From Psychromonas sp. MME1 (GTDB taxonomy: Bacteria; Pseudomonadota; Gammaproteobacteria; Enterobacterales; Psychromonadaceae), in the NCBI RefSeq assembly GCF_041080865.1, contig NZ_CP160906.1, forward strand, positions 2,604,001 through 2,668,000: 64,000 nucleotides of DNA, read 5' to 3'. The first letter of the stretch is position 1; every line of letters starts with the position of its first letter. The notes beneath the pieces are model-generated. The model was not told where the DNA came from. It worked only from the letters and a program-made list of their open reading frames with translations, and ran no database searches. Positions 43,811 through 53,230 of this stretch are shown one piece after another. The position numbers were made by a program, and so were the translations under genes.

Positions 43811-45508
43811 TTAATTAACTTCTATGTTAATTATCTCTGGTGATAACGGTTTTTCTTGGCCACCACCAGACTGAGAATCTTGATCTTCCATTGCTCCTAT
43901 GTCAATCCCACCAACAACTCTTTTACCTTTATATATATCCTGAGTTAACTCCACACCAAAAACATCCTTATACTTATCTAGATAACTTTGGATATTAAAA
44001 CCAGCACCAATAGCTGCTGAATTAGATGCAAGCGATACATTTTGTGATAAATCAGAAAATAATGGATCTTCATATAGGCAGGCAACACAGGTAACATTAG
44101 TCTGTTTTAATGAGACTGATTTAGAATAGACTACGTTATTGTTCACTAAATTAGATGACTGGGTGGACTCAACAAACAGATCATTGCCCATTTCGCTATT
44201 ACGATTAAATAAAATATTATTTATATATACGTACTCACCTGTAGCAGCTTCTATACCTTTATCATAATTAATAATGGTATTATTAATAGCACCACCCGAA
44301 GAGCCTCCTCGGAAATGAATCGCCATACCAGAATCATATAAACCTCCTGCCCACTCAACATCCCAATCGGGGTGCTGCACATTTTTTATGACGTTACCAA
44401 TTACCCATGTATCTAATGAGCTATCTGTCGCTGCAATACCACTCGCTGCATCACTAACTTCATTATTAATAACCCAGGTGTTGTTAGCCCCATTATGAAT
44501 AATAATGGCTCCGCCCGTGGAACTGTTATTTTTATGCTTTTTCCAATCCCATATTCTATTATTAATGATCAATGTATTATTTGCTTCTTTAACGTCAACG
44601 CCATTTTCTAGATTACTATAAAAATCATTATCGGCAATATAGACATAACTCGGACGATTCACATCAGCTGTAGAAGCAATGCCAACCTGCACGGAATCTC
44701 CGCCCAAATTATATATTTTATTACGCAATATCCATACTCTATCCACATTAGATCTGGGAATAACACCATGGTAGTCGTTTTCAGAAGATACTCCATCAGC
44801 AGGATTAACATCATCAAAATCATTGCCAAATGCAGAAATATCATTATTAAAAACAACTAAATCGTGGAACCTATTATCAAGCCCACCATAAATTGCAATC
44901 GCAGCTGCATTACCAACATTCTCCCCATTACCACGAAATACAGAATTACGAATAACAGCATGATGCAAGTTGCTACCATTATGACTACGGAAACTTACAT
45001 TTTTTTTCGGCAGGTTATATTCTAAATTTTCTAGAATGACATATTGCCCCTTAATAATAGTTTCACCACTAATTATAGCCCTATTATCTTGGTCAACCCC
45101 TCTAATCCAGACAGGCTTATCGGGTGTTCCATCGGCAGTAATTATTAATTGTCCCCCACCATCATATGGTCCACCATGAATTTCAACATATGCCCCAGCT
45201 GCATAAGTTCCTTCCATAATCGTTTTACGAGGTTTATCCGGCGAACCAAACTCATTATTTGTATTTGTCGCATCAGGATGACTTGAGTCGACATAATAAC
45301 TTAGCAAACCTTGTTCGTTTGCAGCAGCCCAATTTGCAGGTGCTTTACCCGTAATTGGATGAACAATATCACCTACATAACCATTCGGAGCCCACGTATT
45401 GATAGGATCTGGAACACCGTTACCCACTTTATAATCTTCAGCAACCAATGTAGATGAACAAAGTAAGCTAACACCTAATAATCCAACCTTGCAATAATTC
45501 TTAAACAT
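43811..45508 (-). CDS. Secreted right-handed parallel beta-helix protein
   Basis: This 565-aa protein has a signal peptide (about 1-22, before AEDYKVG), then many Asn-rich rungs of a pectin-lyase-like beta-helix (VYIADNDFYSNLENGVDVKEANNTLIINNRIW). Proteins of this type are lyases, epimerases or structural surface proteins. I start at the ATG at 45508 because AAGGGGAT lies upstream. No PEP-CTERM or other anchor is seen; the end is Gly/Ser-rich then charged. It sits in the EPS locus, so polysaccharide cleavage or modification is likely. Confidence 0.78.
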   Translation of the reverse strand: MFKNYCKVGLLGVSLLCSSTLVAEDYKVGNGVPDPINTWAPNGYVGDIVHPITGKAPANWAAANEQGLLSYYVDSSHPDATNTNNEFGSPDKPRKTIMEGTYAAGAYVEIHGGPYDGGGQLIITADGTPDKPVWIRGVDQDNRAIISGETIIKGQYVILENLEYNLPKKNVSFRSHNGSNLHHAVIRNSVFRGNGENVGNAAAIAIYGGLDNRFHDLVVFNNDISAFGNDFDDVNPADGVSSENDYHGVIPRSNVDRVWILRNKIYNLGGDSVQVGIASTADVNRPSYVYIADNDFYSNLENGVDVKEANNTLIINNRIWDWKKHKNNSSTGGAIIIHNGANNTWVINNEVSDAASGIAATDSSLDTWVIGNVIKNVQHPDWDVEWAGGLYDSGMAIHFRGGSSGGAINNTIINYDKGIEAATGEYVYINNILFNRNSEMGNDLFVESTQSSNLVNNNVVYSKSVSLKQTNVTCVACLYEDPLFSDLSQNVSLASNSAAIGAGFNIQSYLDKYKDVFGVELTQDIYKGKRVVGGIDIGAMEDQDSQSGGGQEKPLSPEIINIEVN

Positions 45509-45650
45509 GTTAATCCCCTTTGTAACAACAGTACCACAATACATTTAATTAAAGATAAACATAAAATTAAATGTAACCATCCTATTAAATATAACCATGT
45601 AATGATAACTTACCAATTATCTAGCCACTAAAATGGTCATTTTTTGCGCA

Positions 45651-47098
45651 TTATTTTTCTGACACACTAACTAAAAGGCTTTTTTCTCCTAAACGCACTG
45701 CTTTTCTTTCTATATAAACCCTGAGCATTAGGGCAATAGCAACCCACATTCCTACAGCACCCTCGCGTGGATAAAAAGTTTGACTACCAATAGATGCAAT
45801 TAAAAATGCAAGTATTAATGCGAGACTCATTCCCCCTGTTACAACATAAATTTTATGGCTGCCATCTCGAAATAATGACCATGAATATCTAACTAATAGC
45901 AAGTAAAACCAAAAAACAGGTATAGCACCAATCAAGCCATTATCTTGAAGCCATTGCAAATAGGCATTGTGAGGGTGTGGAAAACTTTCGCCCTCACCAT
46001 GCTCAAGCATTATTTGCAGAGTGATGCCTTGATTTTTCATCGCTTCTCGGCCATATCCTAACCAAGGAGCCTCACTTATAGACTCCCAAACTAATGGCCA
46101 AGCAACAACTCGCCCCGAAGTCACTGCGTGAAGATCTGCATTTCCTTCATCAAAATTTATATGATTAACTTGACTTTCATAAGAGGTATCTTGCTCAACT
46201 ACCCCGTACATGAATCGTTCAACTGTAGAAGGGGCATAGATCAAAACGGCAAAAAACATAACGGGTACCAAAAATAAATATCTACGCCATTTAAAAATAC
46301 AATACATGGCACCTAAAACAGCCCATGTTGCATACCCGGTTGCCCTCCAGTCATTGCCATCGCAATTAAAATAACAAGACATGCTGGGAGAATAAATAAA
46401 AAAAAGCGCCTATTGCTTACATATTCTTTTAGACAAAAAACCAACCAAAAAGCACCGCTCATCATCATCGACATGTTTACACGGTGATAGCCCACACTTC
46501 TTGATATAACTTTTAAAGCTCTCCTTTGTAAACTCTCACCACTCATTGTTAATGAACCAAATTTCATTGCTTTGATTACCTGCAATGCCAAAAGAATAAA
46601 CATCAATGCTAAGGCAATGACGGCAAAATCATATTGTTTTCTATTACGGCACCCATCAAAGATAATCATTGCGGGTAAAACCCATTTGAAACAGTTGAAA
46701 AGGTACTCGTTAAGAGCACTTAGCCCAGTATCCGCTTCTAACCCATAAACTTGCATCAACTCATCGACACCACTATGATCAGACAAATAACGGACTAAGC
46801 TGATAAAAATAATTAGGCCATATAAAAACAATAAAAAATTTAGATTTTTTGGCATATCCCAAGTAAAATTCTGCTGTTTTCGATGCAAAAGCCAAGAAAA
46901 AAAGGTATTAATAAACAAAAAATTCCAGTGATTTAAACCAGGGACACCTGCTATAGCTTTAGGCATATCAGGATGCTGAAAAACAGCCATAAGTAACACA
47001 AGCCAACAAGCAGCACGAAACCAATCTCTCCATGCATAGACACTTAGATAGGCAATAAGTAGAGTTAATAATGTAATTCTAATCACGCTGTAGCCCAT
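45651..47098 (-). pseudogene. O-antigen ligase-like protein of the exosortase A system, one frameshift
   Basis: The joined frames give a polytopic protein of about 480 aa with 10-12 helices. It is like the putative O-glycosylation ligases of exosortase loci: AIAGVPGLNHWNFLFINT at the front, ILIAMAMTGG / RATGYATWAVLG across the break, EAPWLGYGREA and the loop FPHPHNAYLQWLQDNGLIGA. The shift is at about 46330-46345. The ATG at 47098 overlaps the end of the glycosyltransferase before it by 20 bp. It would join or polymerise lipid-linked glycan in the periplasm. Confidence 0.8.
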
Positions 47099-48335
47099 TC
47101 TTAATTTGAAGTTCAGAAAATATTTTATGCCAATGTAATTCCACCTGTGCAAAGCTAAATTCTCGCGTATCTTGATATGCTTGTTTTGAGAAATCGAATT
47201 GCGAGCTTTGCGCTTCAAAAAATTTAATATAAGCAGAAGCAAACGCATCTTCTGTTAATGGGGAAACTAGATACCCATTTTTCCCCTCTTTTAATAAATC
47301 GCCAAGATCACCAACATCAGAAGTAATGGCAGGCACACCGACCATCATTGCCTGAATAAGAGCCTGTGACAAACCCTCTGAGTCAGAAGTTAGAGAAAAA
47401 CATTTTGATTTTTGCAACCATTCATGAACATTATTCTGCCAACCAGCAAAATGAATATTCTCAGCAATTTCCAAACGTTCTGCTAAATATTGTAGAGCCT
47501 CTTTATCTGGACCATCACCCACAATAACAGCATTTAAATTAGGCAGAATTTGTTGCGCCTTTTTTATCGCTAGCAGAAAACGATCCACTCGCTTTATTTC
47601 CGATAAACGACCAATTAATATCAAGTCATAAATTTTGCTAACATTCTCATCAGGACAAAAAATAGTATCATCAAATCCACCCGGTACTATTTCACAAGGC
47701 GCAGTGATTCCTTTTTCTTGAAAATAGTTAATAGCGGAAGCACCCATCGTGACAATTAAACTCATGGTATTAATTGATTTTAGTAATAAGTTTTCAATAA
47801 AGAGATCAGCTTGACCAATACGGTTAAAGATACGATTCTCCGTTTTAATGCCGCCCCCTTGCACTTCTCTTGGGCCTCCACCACAAATATATATTGATTT
47901 TGCACCTATTAACCTTGCCAACAACGCAACAAAAAGACCGTTAATTAAAATATGAAAACCAACTAAGACATCGGGCCTTTCTTTAATCGCAATCCATGAA
48001 AAATAAAGCAAACGAGCGCCGACTTTACCCGTTATTTTTTGTAACCATTCGGGGGCGTAGGCACCTTGAACATTATTTATTTCGGGCACTTCAGTAGCAG
48101 CAACCATAGTCAGTTGTGCGCAATTACTGGCATTCGCCATGGGTTTTAAATGAGTAATTAGCCAGTGATCTGAATAAAATGTCCCCGTGACAAGTATTTT
48201 TACCTTTTTCGGTACCTTCTTTTGCGGCATGATTTTAAATAGGGTCAGTAAACAGTAATAAATAGTGAGTACAACTCTAATCATCCACCTATAAATATGC
48301 TGTCCCAACGAAGAGGAATTATTTGTATTTGTCAT
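47079..48335 (-). CDS. Glycosyltransferase (GT4 type)
   Basis: This 418-aa GT-B enzyme has an N-terminal amphipathic or hydrophobic stretch (about 15-35), then ICGGGPREVQGGG, LILIGRLSEIKRVDRFL, and the C-terminal donor-binding segment SDSEGLSQALIQAMMVGVPAI. It belongs with the minus-strand EPS operon (52.9 to 42.9 kb), 7 bp after the deacetylase-like gene and overlapping the ligase gene. Confidence 0.85.
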   Translation of the reverse strand: MTNTNNSSSLGQHIYRWMIRVVLTIYYCLLTLFKIMPQKKVPKKVKILVTGTFYSDHWLITHLKPMANASNCAQLTMVAATEVPEINNVQGAYAPEWLQKITGKVGARLLYFSWIAIKERPDVLVGFHILINGLFVALLARLIGAKSIYICGGGPREVQGGGIKTENRIFNRIGQADLFIENLLLKSINTMSLIVTMGASAINYFQEKGITAPCEIVPGGFDDTIFCPDENVSKIYDLILIGRLSEIKRVDRFLLAIKKAQQILPNLNAVIVGDGPDKEALQYLAERLEIAENIHFAGWQNNVHEWLQKSKCFSLTSDSEGLSQALIQAMMVGVPAITSDVGDLGDLLKEGKNGYLVSPLTEDAFASAYIKFFEAQSSQFDFSKQAYQDTREFSFAQVELHWHKIFSELQIKNGLQRD

Positions 48336-48342
48336 TGTATTA

Positions 48343-49554
48343 TCATAAATTATTTGGAAAATTTAACGGTACCCAAGCAATGGATACGCTACTGCGATTT
48401 GTTTGATCAGGTTGATTAATTTGTAAATTTACGTATTGTTCACCATTGATAAAAACACGTGTTTTATCGGGTTTTTCCACATACCAAGTCACCCCGCTAA
48501 GGTCATCACCATGATAGTCTGTGGTGACGTAAATATGGGTTTCTTCTCCCTCTTGCTTTACCACAAAATCTAACTCTTCGGTCGTGCGCAGATAACCTAA
48601 TAACCGCCGAGTCGTAGTAACCAAAATCTTTTGTTGGCCTTGGTAGCGAGCTAATAACTCAAAGGCTTTTTTTGTCTGTTCAGAAAAGGGAGCTTGTTCA
48701 GAAAAAACTTTTCCTAAATGGCTATAAAAGAGACTGCACCCTTGTTTATTAACTAATGTATTTAAAACTGACTCTGTCAGTACATTATGTATACCGCGAG
48801 CGGTATCGAACATAGATACGCCCCCCCATGAAGGGTTACAACGCAGAAATTCTAAAACAGGCGAGCCATCTATCAAGGTGGTTCTTCTTAATACTTTATT
48901 GGCTTTATGCATGGCATATTTTCGATGACCAAAACGTGCTAACCAGCCCTTGATAAACTCCAACAGGATAGTTTTAATTGATGCTTTAACTTGTTTACGA
49001 TTAAAAATACTCGCGTAACTACGCTTAGCATTTTGGGCAACACAACTAGTTACCCGTCCCTTCCAAACAAAAGGTAAAGCCCCTGACTGTATGGTTAAAT
49101 CCGCATGGTAAGCATCCGCACCTATTTCAGCACCATGGCCTTGCATTATGTCGTTATCTAAATTACTAGTCGCTTGAGCATGGTCGATCCATACTTCAAT
49201 TTTTCTCGCACCTTGTCGAATTTCAAACCAGTATTTTTCTATTTGTGCTCGGGTCGTGACGAAATCACCAAAAGAATGTAAACAATCAATGTGACCCGAT
49301 TGAATAAGTTGAAGGATTTTAGAGCGCCCATCATCATCCGTATTAGTATAAGAAAAGTTATGCTTAGGCATGTCAAAATAGATTGTATTACCTACCTCCA
49401 AACCAACGCCCTTTCCAAGTAGCGTATCTTCCGTGGTATTCAGATAACGCGCAGTCTCAAAATAGATCTCTTTATTTGGTGTTTCATCTAAATCACTGCA
49501 AATCGCAAGCATTGCCTGATAGGGATAAGGGTATTTTCGTAAAGATACTATCAT
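48343..49554 (-). CDS. Deacetylase-fold-like protein of the EPS locus, unassigned
   Basis: This 403-aa protein has no recognised family with certainty. The start PYPYQAMLAICSDLDETP, with a DxD pair after a beta strand, GHIDCLHSFGDF with His, and IEVWIDHAQATSN resemble the metal-binding loops of the glycoside-hydrolase/deacetylase (NodB-like) fold. The C-terminal 130 residues look like a separate beta domain. It lies between the flippase (1-bp overlap) and a glycosyltransferase (7-bp gap). A role in trimming or modifying the polysaccharide is inferred. Confidence 0.5.
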   Translation of the reverse strand: MIVSLRKYPYPYQAMLAICSDLDETPNKEIYFETARYLNTTEDTLLGKGVGLEVGNTIYFDMPKHNFSYTNTDDDGRSKILQLIQSGHIDCLHSFGDFVTTRAQIEKYWFEIRQGARKIEVWIDHAQATSNLDNDIMQGHGAEIGADAYHADLTIQSGALPFVWKGRVTSCVAQNAKRSYASIFNRKQVKASIKTILLEFIKGWLARFGHRKYAMHKANKVLRRTTLIDGSPVLEFLRCNPSWGGVSMFDTARGIHNVLTESVLNTLVNKQGCSLFYSHLGKVFSEQAPFSEQTKKAFELLARYQGQQKILVTTTRRLLGYLRTTEELDFVVKQEGEETHIYVTTDYHGDDLSGVTWYVEKPDKTRVFINGEQYVNLQINQPDQTNRSSVSIAWVPLNFPNNL

Positions 49555-51131
49555 TAACGTTTATTTCCCCATTCGAATTTAATTCTACGACAAGCAAACA
49601 GACATTTTCTCTGTAGTTCAGCAGGAAGCAAATAGATAAAATAAATAAACAGGGTCACGATAAGGGCTAAAATAAAAGCAAATAAGGCGTAACGATAATG
49701 ATTCAACTCGAAGTAATATCGAGAGCAAGACAATAATGAAAAGAACGGTAACAAGTAAAAAATGGGTAATAATAAGCTTTGCAATAAATATGAAAAATAA
49801 GGTACACCTAGCTGACGGCAGGTATATGTTGGCACCAAGATCCCATACACTATGCTCATCGGCACGACAAACAATAATGCAGCGGTTGTTAATGCTAAAT
49901 TACCAACGCCTGTAAATAAAAGACCAATAACAAAAAGCGTCATTAGACTCAATAATGCAATGACTGAAATTCTACCATGTCGATTCATGCCCATTAGGAT
50001 TCTGATTGAGCTATCTTGCCCCATTGAAAGTAATAAACCTGCCGATAAAATCATGATTAAATGCTTCGAGGCATAATCATCTCCCATCCATAAAGCAAGT
50101 ATTTGATCACCATAAATAAACAAAAAACCTAGCGACGGTAAACAAAAAGCAAAGCTTAATTTAGTTGTATTAATAAATAGCGCTTGAATTGCTTGTGGAT
50201 CTTTACTCCCTAACATAGCACCAGTAGTAGGAGTCAGCATTAAAGTAAATTTAGCCATAAATGTTTTTATTTGCTTGGTAAGCGCCATTGGTCTCGCAAA
50301 AACAGCCAATGCAGCAGGACCTATCGAACTGACTAGAATAATGCTAATTGTTTGCAACAAAATTATCGGGGGGACATTTGATAACATACTTTTTATACCA
50401 AATTTTAACATCTCTTTACAGGTAGCAAAATTGGATAAACGTAGGTTAAATGTAAACTCTTTACATATTTTTTTAACTGAAATAAAACGTAACGTTTCAA
50501 AAGTAACCGTTGATATAAAGTATCCAATCGCCATTCCCACCACACCTAATTCAGTGAAATATAAGGCAAGCACCATTAATATCAACGAAAAAACACTATC
50601 CCCGGCATGCAAGCTATTGTGAATATCCCAACGATGGTAACCTGTTAATAACCCTCGTGCTGAGCCAGATAACATCTGCATAGATAAACTAAACCCTAAA
50701 AACAGTATAACCCATTGACCAGTATGAGTGTGCTCTTGCAAGGATTCAGAAAAAAAGTATGGCAAGGAAAAATAAAACACAACCGTCGTTGTCACTACCA
50801 CAGAGGCAATAATTAATTGCACAAAGACAACCGAATTAGCTACTTTATTCAGATCTTTTATCTCATTTGCTGCTCGATGCATCGCAATATAACGATTAAA
50901 ACACGCCCCCATACCAAAACCAACCAACGTTAAGTAGCTAACAAAAGACCAGCCAAAATCCCATATACCTAATGCCGCTTGCCCCACTTTTTCATCGACT
51001 AAACGAGGCATAATAAAACCAGAAAAAATCAGCACTAACTGACTTATCCAGCTGATCATCAGATTCCATGCAAAACGGCTTTGTCCCGTTAGGTCTTCTG
51101 GTTTTATTACTACTGTCGGCTTTATCTCCAT
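49554..51131 (-). CDS. Polysaccharide flippase (Wzx/MATE-like)
   Basis: This 525-aa protein has about 12-14 membrane helices in the oligosaccharide flippase pattern (MISWISQLVLIFSGFIMPRLV, then repeated paired helices). It would move the lipid-linked repeat unit across the inner membrane. It sits between the sulfotransferase (1-bp gap) and the deacetylase-like gene. No N-terminal signal peptide is seen. Confidence 0.87.
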   Translation of the reverse strand: MEIKPTVVIKPEDLTGQSRFAWNLMISWISQLVLIFSGFIMPRLVDEKVGQAALGIWDFGWSFVSYLTLVGFGMGACFNRYIAMHRAANEIKDLNKVANSVVFVQLIIASVVVTTTVVFYFSLPYFFSESLQEHTHTGQWVILFLGFSLSMQMLSGSARGLLTGYHRWDIHNSLHAGDSVFSLILMVLALYFTELGVVGMAIGYFISTVTFETLRFISVKKICKEFTFNLRLSNFATCKEMLKFGIKSMLSNVPPIILLQTISIILVSSIGPAALAVFARPMALTKQIKTFMAKFTLMLTPTTGAMLGSKDPQAIQALFINTTKLSFAFCLPSLGFLFIYGDQILALWMGDDYASKHLIMILSAGLLLSMGQDSSIRILMGMNRHGRISVIALLSLMTLFVIGLLFTGVGNLALTTAALLFVVPMSIVYGILVPTYTCRQLGVPYFSYLLQSLLLPIFYLLPFFSLLSCSRYYFELNHYRYALFAFILALIVTLFIYFIYLLPAELQRKCLFACRRIKFEWGNKR

Positions 51132-51132
51132 A

Positions 51133-52119
51133 TTATTTTGTATAACCTAACTTTGTATGATATTCGCCAGCCACATCGTAAAATCGCTTAAGATCCGATT
51201 CGCTCATCTGTTCTTTCCAACGATCATCAAGCTTAATAACTTCAGAATCATCCAAACGCATACCATTACCGACAACATGGTGTTCAACGGTTTTAAAATC
51301 TAACCGCTTTTTGTTTGGGTCAACACCAATAAACTCAAAGAGAGTATCAAGCGTTTGTTCGGTGTTATTACAAATATCTTCATAATGCACCTTAATCCAC
51401 TTATCTCTATCCATGGTTGCCAACACCGCTTGCGTTTCTTGATTACACCGCACCCATTCATGTGCCCCAACTTCAATCGAACGCCCTTTTTCTTGGGTTT
51501 TACCTGCCCCCCCGCCTCGCAACTTAGGATCTTTTGCATCAGCAAAATCTGAAGGATTCTTATAGGCTAATGCGACACCTCTACCGTCCCTTACCACCCA
51601 AATGACCTTAATGTCGAGGTCTTTGTTTTTCAGTAAATATTTAAGGCGAATACCAATTTTTGAAGAGTCTACAACTGCCTCAACATTCGCCTGTTCAGCG
51701 ATTGCGCTGACATAATCAGCATTACGCTTTTGCAATTTGGGCAACTGTTTACGCCATGTCGGAGATGGTGATAATAAAATATCTCTAATAAACTCAAGGA
51801 ATGGACCACGAACCAAGGGTTTAAGCAACCGTAATATATATGGTGTTGCTCCGGTTCGGATATCGGTCTCAGCGCAAGTGATACAAAACTCCTGCCCACG
51901 CTGCGCCATCTTTTCACTTACTCCTTTCCAGAATGAACATTGAGAGACCAGTGTTTTACAAGAACAAAGATAGCTATCTTGATCCCCTAAATGCACCGCC
52001 TTCAACTCTCCTACACTGCATAAGTCTGGATGAGCACCGAGTAACATCGCTGTCATCGTCGATCCGGAATGGCTAGCTGCTGCTAAATAAATTAGCTGTT
52101 GTTTTTTATTCTTGATCAT
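51133..52119 (-). CDS. Sulfotransferase
   Basis: This 328-aa enzyme of the PAPS-dependent sulfotransferase family has the 5'-phosphosulfate loop SHSGSTMTAMLLG (about 16-28), the 3'-phosphate loop VVRDGRGVALAY, and family-typical SSKIGIRL and KVHYEDIC segments. Placed in the EPS operon, it probably sulfates sugars of the polysaccharide, a common trait of marine bacteria. It is 23 bp after the WecG-type gene. Confidence 0.87.
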   Translation of the reverse strand: MIKNKKQQLIYLAAASHSGSTMTAMLLGAHPDLCSVGELKAVHLGDQDSYLCSCKTLVSQCSFWKGVSEKMAQRGQEFCITCAETDIRTGATPYILRLLKPLVRGPFLEFIRDILLSPSPTWRKQLPKLQKRNADYVSAIAEQANVEAVVDSSKIGIRLKYLLKNKDLDIKVIWVVRDGRGVALAYKNPSDFADAKDPKLRGGGAGKTQEKGRSIEVGAHEWVRCNQETQAVLATMDRDKWIKVHYEDICNNTEQTLDTLFEFIGVDPNKKRLDFKTVEHHVVGNGMRLDDSEVIKLDDRWKEQMSESDLKRFYDVAGEYHTKLGYTK

Positions 52120-52142
52120 CTTTAATGCGCGTCCATGACTAA

Positions 52143-52943
52143 CTAAAGGGGTTTACTTGGAAGAAAAAATTCTTTGATTAACAAACCTAAAAACAGGGTA
52201 TTGGTCACTAAATAGCGCTTCCATAAACGCCTTGGCTCCTGCTTGACTCGATATAACCACTCCAATCCCCATTTTTGCCATAGCAGCGGTGCTCGCTCTA
52301 CTTTCCCAGCAAAGACATCAAAGGATCCACCAACACCATGCACAACAGGAACGCGCATTGTTTTATTCCAGCGCGCCATAAATTGTTCTTTTTTAGGTGA
52401 GGTGATGGCGACAAATAAAACATCCGCTTGAGAATCGGCAATTCTCTGCGCCACCGCCGCTTCTTCATCGTCACTAAAGTAACCATGCTGAGTTCCCGCA
52501 ATAACGACACCGGGATAGGTTTTACGAATTTCAGCTTCGACTTTAGCAGAGACCTCCGGCGTTGCTCCGAGACAAAAAACGCGATAGCCCTCTGTATTCC
52601 CTTTCGCTAAAATACTAAACATTAAATCAATACCAGCAACACGTTCAGGCAATTTTTTTCTTAATAACTTACTCGCGAGCACTACCGAACTACCATCGGC
52701 CAAAATCATATTCGAGCTGAGAACATCATCATTTAATCCAGGATTTCGTTTCATATTGACAATTTTCGCAGCATTTAACATGCCGATATGCAGTGATTGT
52801 CTGTTCTTGATCGCGCTGTCAATATTATTGATAGCCTGATCTGAAGTTAATGCATGAATAGCAATACCAAATAAAGATACTCTACTATTCTTGACATCAA
52901 ATGTTGAAAGGGGGGTGCTTGATGCACCTTGTAATACTGACAT
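52143..52943 (-). CDS. WecG/TagA/CpsF-family glycosyltransferase
   Basis: This 266-aa protein has the GT26 hallmarks LNAAKIVNMKRNPGL, ILADGSSVVLASKLLRKKLPERVAGIDLM, VFCLGATPEV and VHGVGGSFDVFAGKVERAPLLWQKWGLEWLYR. The family transfers ManNAcA or related sugars to a lipid-linked acceptor. WecB and WecC at 58-60 kb make that donor, supporting a ManNAcA-type role. It begins the minus-strand EPS operon, divergent from exosortase; a ribosome site AGGGAG precedes the ATG. Confidence 0.9.
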   Translation of the reverse strand: MSVLQGASSTPLSTFDVKNSRVSLFGIAIHALTSDQAINNIDSAIKNRQSLHIGMLNAAKIVNMKRNPGLNDDVLSSNMILADGSSVVLASKLLRKKLPERVAGIDLMFSILAKGNTEGYRVFCLGATPEVSAKVEAEIRKTYPGVVIAGTQHGYFSDDEEAAVAQRIADSQADVLFVAITSPKKEQFMARWNKTMRVPVVHGVGGSFDVFAGKVERAPLLWQKWGLEWLYRVKQEPRRLWKRYLVTNTLFLGLLIKEFFLPSKPL

Positions 52944-53230
52944 AAACCACTCTCCCTAGTCGAAAATATCATGATGCTATTGTTGTGTGAAAGCTGCGTG
53001 TACAATTAACAACCTTTCCGCCTTGTAAAAAGTAAACTCTTTAAAGGCAATATTTTATTAAAATAACACGAGATGACACAATAAGCAGAGTCTTTTTTGA
53101 TGGAGCCTTGATATTTATGCGGCATAAGTTGAAAAACTGCGCTTTACATGAAAAATATAACTAATATCATAAACACCATTCACAACAAAAATAAGATAAT
53201 GGTAGATAATATCATATTAGGGATAATTAT

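Noticed and set aside
52944-53230. Search for an ops/JUMPStart element in the EPS leaders
   Set aside because: No GGCGGTAG core was found here, before 37683, or before 58197, so direct RfaH recruitment is not supported.
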